Of a stretch of 7,515 bases of DNA, positions 5,680 to 7,515 are shown piece by piece; within the stretch, counting starts at the first letter, position 1, and each line of letters starts with the position of its first letter. The notes beneath the pieces are model-generated. The model was not told the DNA's origin. It did no database searches and saw only the letters and a list, made by a program, of their open reading frames with translations. Origin of the DNA: Reyranella sp. (GTDB taxonomy: Bacteria > Pseudomonadota > Alphaproteobacteria > Reyranellales > Reyranellaceae); the NCBI GenBank assembly GCA_030681635.1, contig JAUXRT010000344.1, positions 1 to 7,515 on the forward strand. The letters run 5' to 3'. The translations under genes and the position numbers were made by a program.

Positions 5680-6846
5680 TCAGTTGTCGGCGGCCAGGAT
5701 GACGCAGGCGGCAACCAGCGCAGCAAGGTCGTTGGTCAGGTCCACAACTGTGTCGTTCGACTGCGGGGTGTGCGTCATCGCAAATTCGGCGGCCTTCTTT
5801 ATGAAGGTCTGATAGGCCGGCGCCAGAAGATCGGCCCTCAGGTCGTCGCGCTCGAACGCATTGAGCAGATACCGCATGTAGACTGCGGGGCCGGTCCAGT
5901 AGTCGCTGTCGTCGCCGCCCGGACTGCGGTCCGGATACCACGGCTTCAGGATCCCCGGCTCTGTGGTCGGGGCGGTCAAATAGTCCATGGTGCCGGCCAT
6001 CAGCTTGCGGGCAGTCGCCAGTAGCTCCGGGTATTCCGGCGATGCCTTGCCGACAATGCGCATCCGATCCACCAGGCCTCCGAGGATCAAGCCCTGATCG
6101 CCCGCCCAGGCCAGATCCGACCTGAAAGCGGGGTCCGTCGCGGCCGGAATGCTCAGCGTGAGCTGCTTGAAGGTGCTGACTCGTTCCCGAACGACAGCCC
6201 GGCCCGGGAGGTAGTTGTTCATCAGCACCATCGCCGGCTTTATTAGCGGCAGATCGAACCAGGTCTTCAGGAAGTGGTACTCCTGATTTGCCGCCAATCT
6301 GTATTTCGGGTCTGGCGGGAGCTTGCCGTCGAGCGACAGGCGTTGCGCCAGGACCAGGTAGAGTCCGTTCGTCACCGTGTTCTGGCGGCCGCAAAGCTTA
6401 TCGGGTCCTCCCGGATGGCATCCCCCATCCACGGTGTGGTTCCAGACGCCACCATCGACCCGCGGCGCATAGGGGGCATACGTCTTCTGGTCCGCCCGCT
6501 GCCAGCCGTAGGGGGCGTTGTTCAGCATCTGCGTCCAGCACGCTGTTGCGATAGAGGCGAAGACGCCGTCATTGCTGCCAAATATTCCGGCCTCCGACGC
6601 CTTCAGGCCGGAAATCCCCCACCAGCCGAAATCGTCGTACCAGGCGCCGCTCTGGCTGTTGTACATGTTGATGGCGACGGTCGCGAAATTTTTGGCGTCG
6701 CTAGGGTCGATCCTGGTGAAATAGTCGACGATGGTGTCGAACGAATGGCCGCACCGCCAAAAATATTGCTCGGAAGGGAAAGCAGCCTTGAGCTGCTGAT
6801 AGGTCTGTTGGGCCGCTGTCTTGAAGGGATCGATCGAGACCGGCAT
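5680..6846 (-). CDS. Glycoside hydrolase family 76-like (alpha/alpha)6-barrel protein
   Basis: This gene encodes 388 residues, close to the ~350-400 of GH76 endo-alpha-1,6-mannanases, which cleave alpha-1,6-mannan chains. The order of motifs fits: SFDTIVDYF (35-43), then AWYDDFGWWGISGL (68-81) with an Asp pair D71-D72 where GH76 has its catalytic aspartates, then GGVWNHTVDGG (132-142), and RQNTVTNGLYLVLAQRL (154-170) matching the family's kNAiaNxLfLxLaarL helix. I chose the ATG at 6846-6844 (MPVSIDPFKTAAQQ) with GGAA close upstream and GAAGGAAA at longer spacing; an in-frame ATG 49 codons upstream exists but adds unconvincing sequence. No signal peptide follows from either start, unusual for an enzyme on external mannan. 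A different (alpha/alpha)6 glycosidase or epimerase is the alternative. It could be co-transcribed with the MFS gene 165 bp upstream. Confidence 0.65.
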   Translation of the reverse strand: MPVSIDPFKTAAQQTYQQLKAAFPSEQYFWRCGHSFDTIVDYFTRIDPSDAKNFATVAINMYNSQSGAWYDDFGWWGISGLKASEAGIFGSNDGVFASIATACWTQMLNNAPYGWQRADQKTYAPYAPRVDGGVWNHTVDGGCHPGGPDKLCGRQNTVTNGLYLVLAQRLSLDGKLPPDPKYRLAANQEYHFLKTWFDLPLIKPAMVLMNNYLPGRAVVRERVSTFKQLTLSIPAATDPAFRSDLAWAGDQGLILGGLVDRMRIVGKASPEYPELLATARKLMAGTMDYLTAPTTEPGILKPWYPDRSPGGDDSDYWTGPAVYMRYLLNAFERDDLRADLLAPAYQTFIKKAAEFAMTHTPQSNDTVVDLTNDLAALVAACVILAADN

Positions 6847-7011
6847 GGCTTCCGTTTCCTTCCGCGTCGGTGCTTTGGGGTGTCTTGAATCGGAAACACA
6901 ACTCAGGAAAACACTCCCTGCAGTTGTACCCCAAGACAGAGGGCAATCCACCAGATCGACCCGAAAATCTTCCGCGCCGCCATCGGCCCCCACACGACGG
7001 AGGTCCAGCCT

Positions 7012-7515
7012 CTAGGTCCTGCGTGTTGACAGTACGGCCGCCGCGGCGAAGCCCATGGCGGCCACCAGCATGATGCCGGCCAGGCCCCACAGCACGGCGG
7101 TGTAGCCACCGAAGGCACCCCAGGCGAGCGAGGCCACGATCGGGCCGACGGCGCGCAGGATGTTGGTCGGCATGGTCAGCGCGCCGGAGACGACGCCGTA
7201 GCCCTCGGGACCGATGAACTCCGGCACTGCCATGCCGCGCAGGATAGTGATCAGGCCGTTGGCGACGCCGTAGATGATGGCGAACAGGATCAGGCCATAG
7301 ACGTCGCTCACGCCCAAGGCCAGCATCGTCATCGCGATCGGGAAAGCGAAATAGATTCCGGCGCCGAGCTGGATGGTGGTGATGTGCTTCTGCCCGACCA
7401 TCAGCAGGACGCGGCCCACGACCTGCATTGGGCCGATCAACGCGATGATGGCCATGACCACCGCAATCGGCACGCCACGATCGCCAAGCAGCGGGATGAG
7501 ATGAAAGCTCATGGC
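7012..7515 (-). CDS. Major facilitator superfamily (MFS) transporter, C-terminal part (5' end outside window)
   Basis: The frame is open to the window edge (an Ala codon precedes the first Met in view), so the gene is cut; about 167 residues are seen of a usual ~400. They are strongly hydrophobic, with about five membrane segments near residues 14-36, 46-66, 69-91, 103-131 and 134-160 counted from that Met. HLIPLLGDRGVP at the start, the loop MQVVGRVLLMVGQKH, and RGMAVPEFIGPEGYGVVSG match the second-half repeats of MFS permeases, in which GR and E-x-x-x-x-x-GYG positions are common. The protein ends STRRT on the likely cytoplasmic side. The substrate is unknown. It precedes the GH76-like gene on the same strand. 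Confidence 0.85.
   Translation of the reverse strand, partial: AMSFHLIPLLGDRGVPIAVVMAIIALIGPMQVVGRVLLMVGQKHITTIQLGAGIYFAFPIAMTMLALGVSDVYGLILFAIIYGVANGLITILRGMAVPEFIGPEGYGVVSGALTMPTNILRAVGPIVASLAWGAFGGYTAVLWGLAGIMLVAAMGFAAAAVLSTRRT

Noticed and set aside
6847..6993. Upstream start for the GH76-like gene adding 49 residues
   Set aside because: The added residues show no export signal or homology pattern, and the ATG at 6846-6844 has GGAA and GAAGGAAA ahead of it.

Overview
The window is high-GC DNA with dense, partly overlapping genes. GC-rich third codon positions and the gene families suggest a soil or water Alphaproteobacterium, but there is no rRNA or taxonomic marker, so this is inference. 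I see eight protein-coding genes, two of them cut by the window edges. I see no tRNA, rRNA, CRISPR array or intact insertion sequence.

Layout. (1) 2-640 (+): 3' part of an NAD(P)-dependent aldehyde dehydrogenase that still holds the catalytic cysteine. (2) 648-1738 (-): two genes I do not recognise, joined by an ATGA start/stop overlap; the first product looks soluble and the second is a membrane-anchored small protein. (3) 1739-2255: about 500 bp without a credible gene. It is rich in inverted repeats and ends, in the minus direction, in a terminator-like hairpin placed just before the ribosome binding site of the unknown pair. (4) 2256-4446 (-): a tight three-gene operon of an alkaline-phosphatase-superfamily phosphodiesterase/phosphatase, an isochorismatase-like hydrolase whose nucleophilic Cys is replaced by Ser, and an exported DUF1330 protein. 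(5) 4513-5619 (+): a luciferase-like flavin-dependent monooxygenase, divergent from that operon across 66 bp. (6) 5680-6846 (-): a glycoside hydrolase family 76-like protein, convergent with the monooxygenase across a hairpin. (7) 7012-7515 (-): the C-terminal part of an MFS transporter.

How they may work together. The phosphatase/hydrolase/DUF1330 operon and the divergent monooxygenase look like a small catabolic or modifying cassette, but no substrate can be read from sequence. The MFS transporter lies upstream of the GH76-like gene on the same strand, 165 bp away, so co-transcription is possible. The points most worth a second look are the structured intergenic region with its leader hairpin, the coupled unknown pair, and the Cys-to-Ser hydrolase. 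None of these proves a new system.
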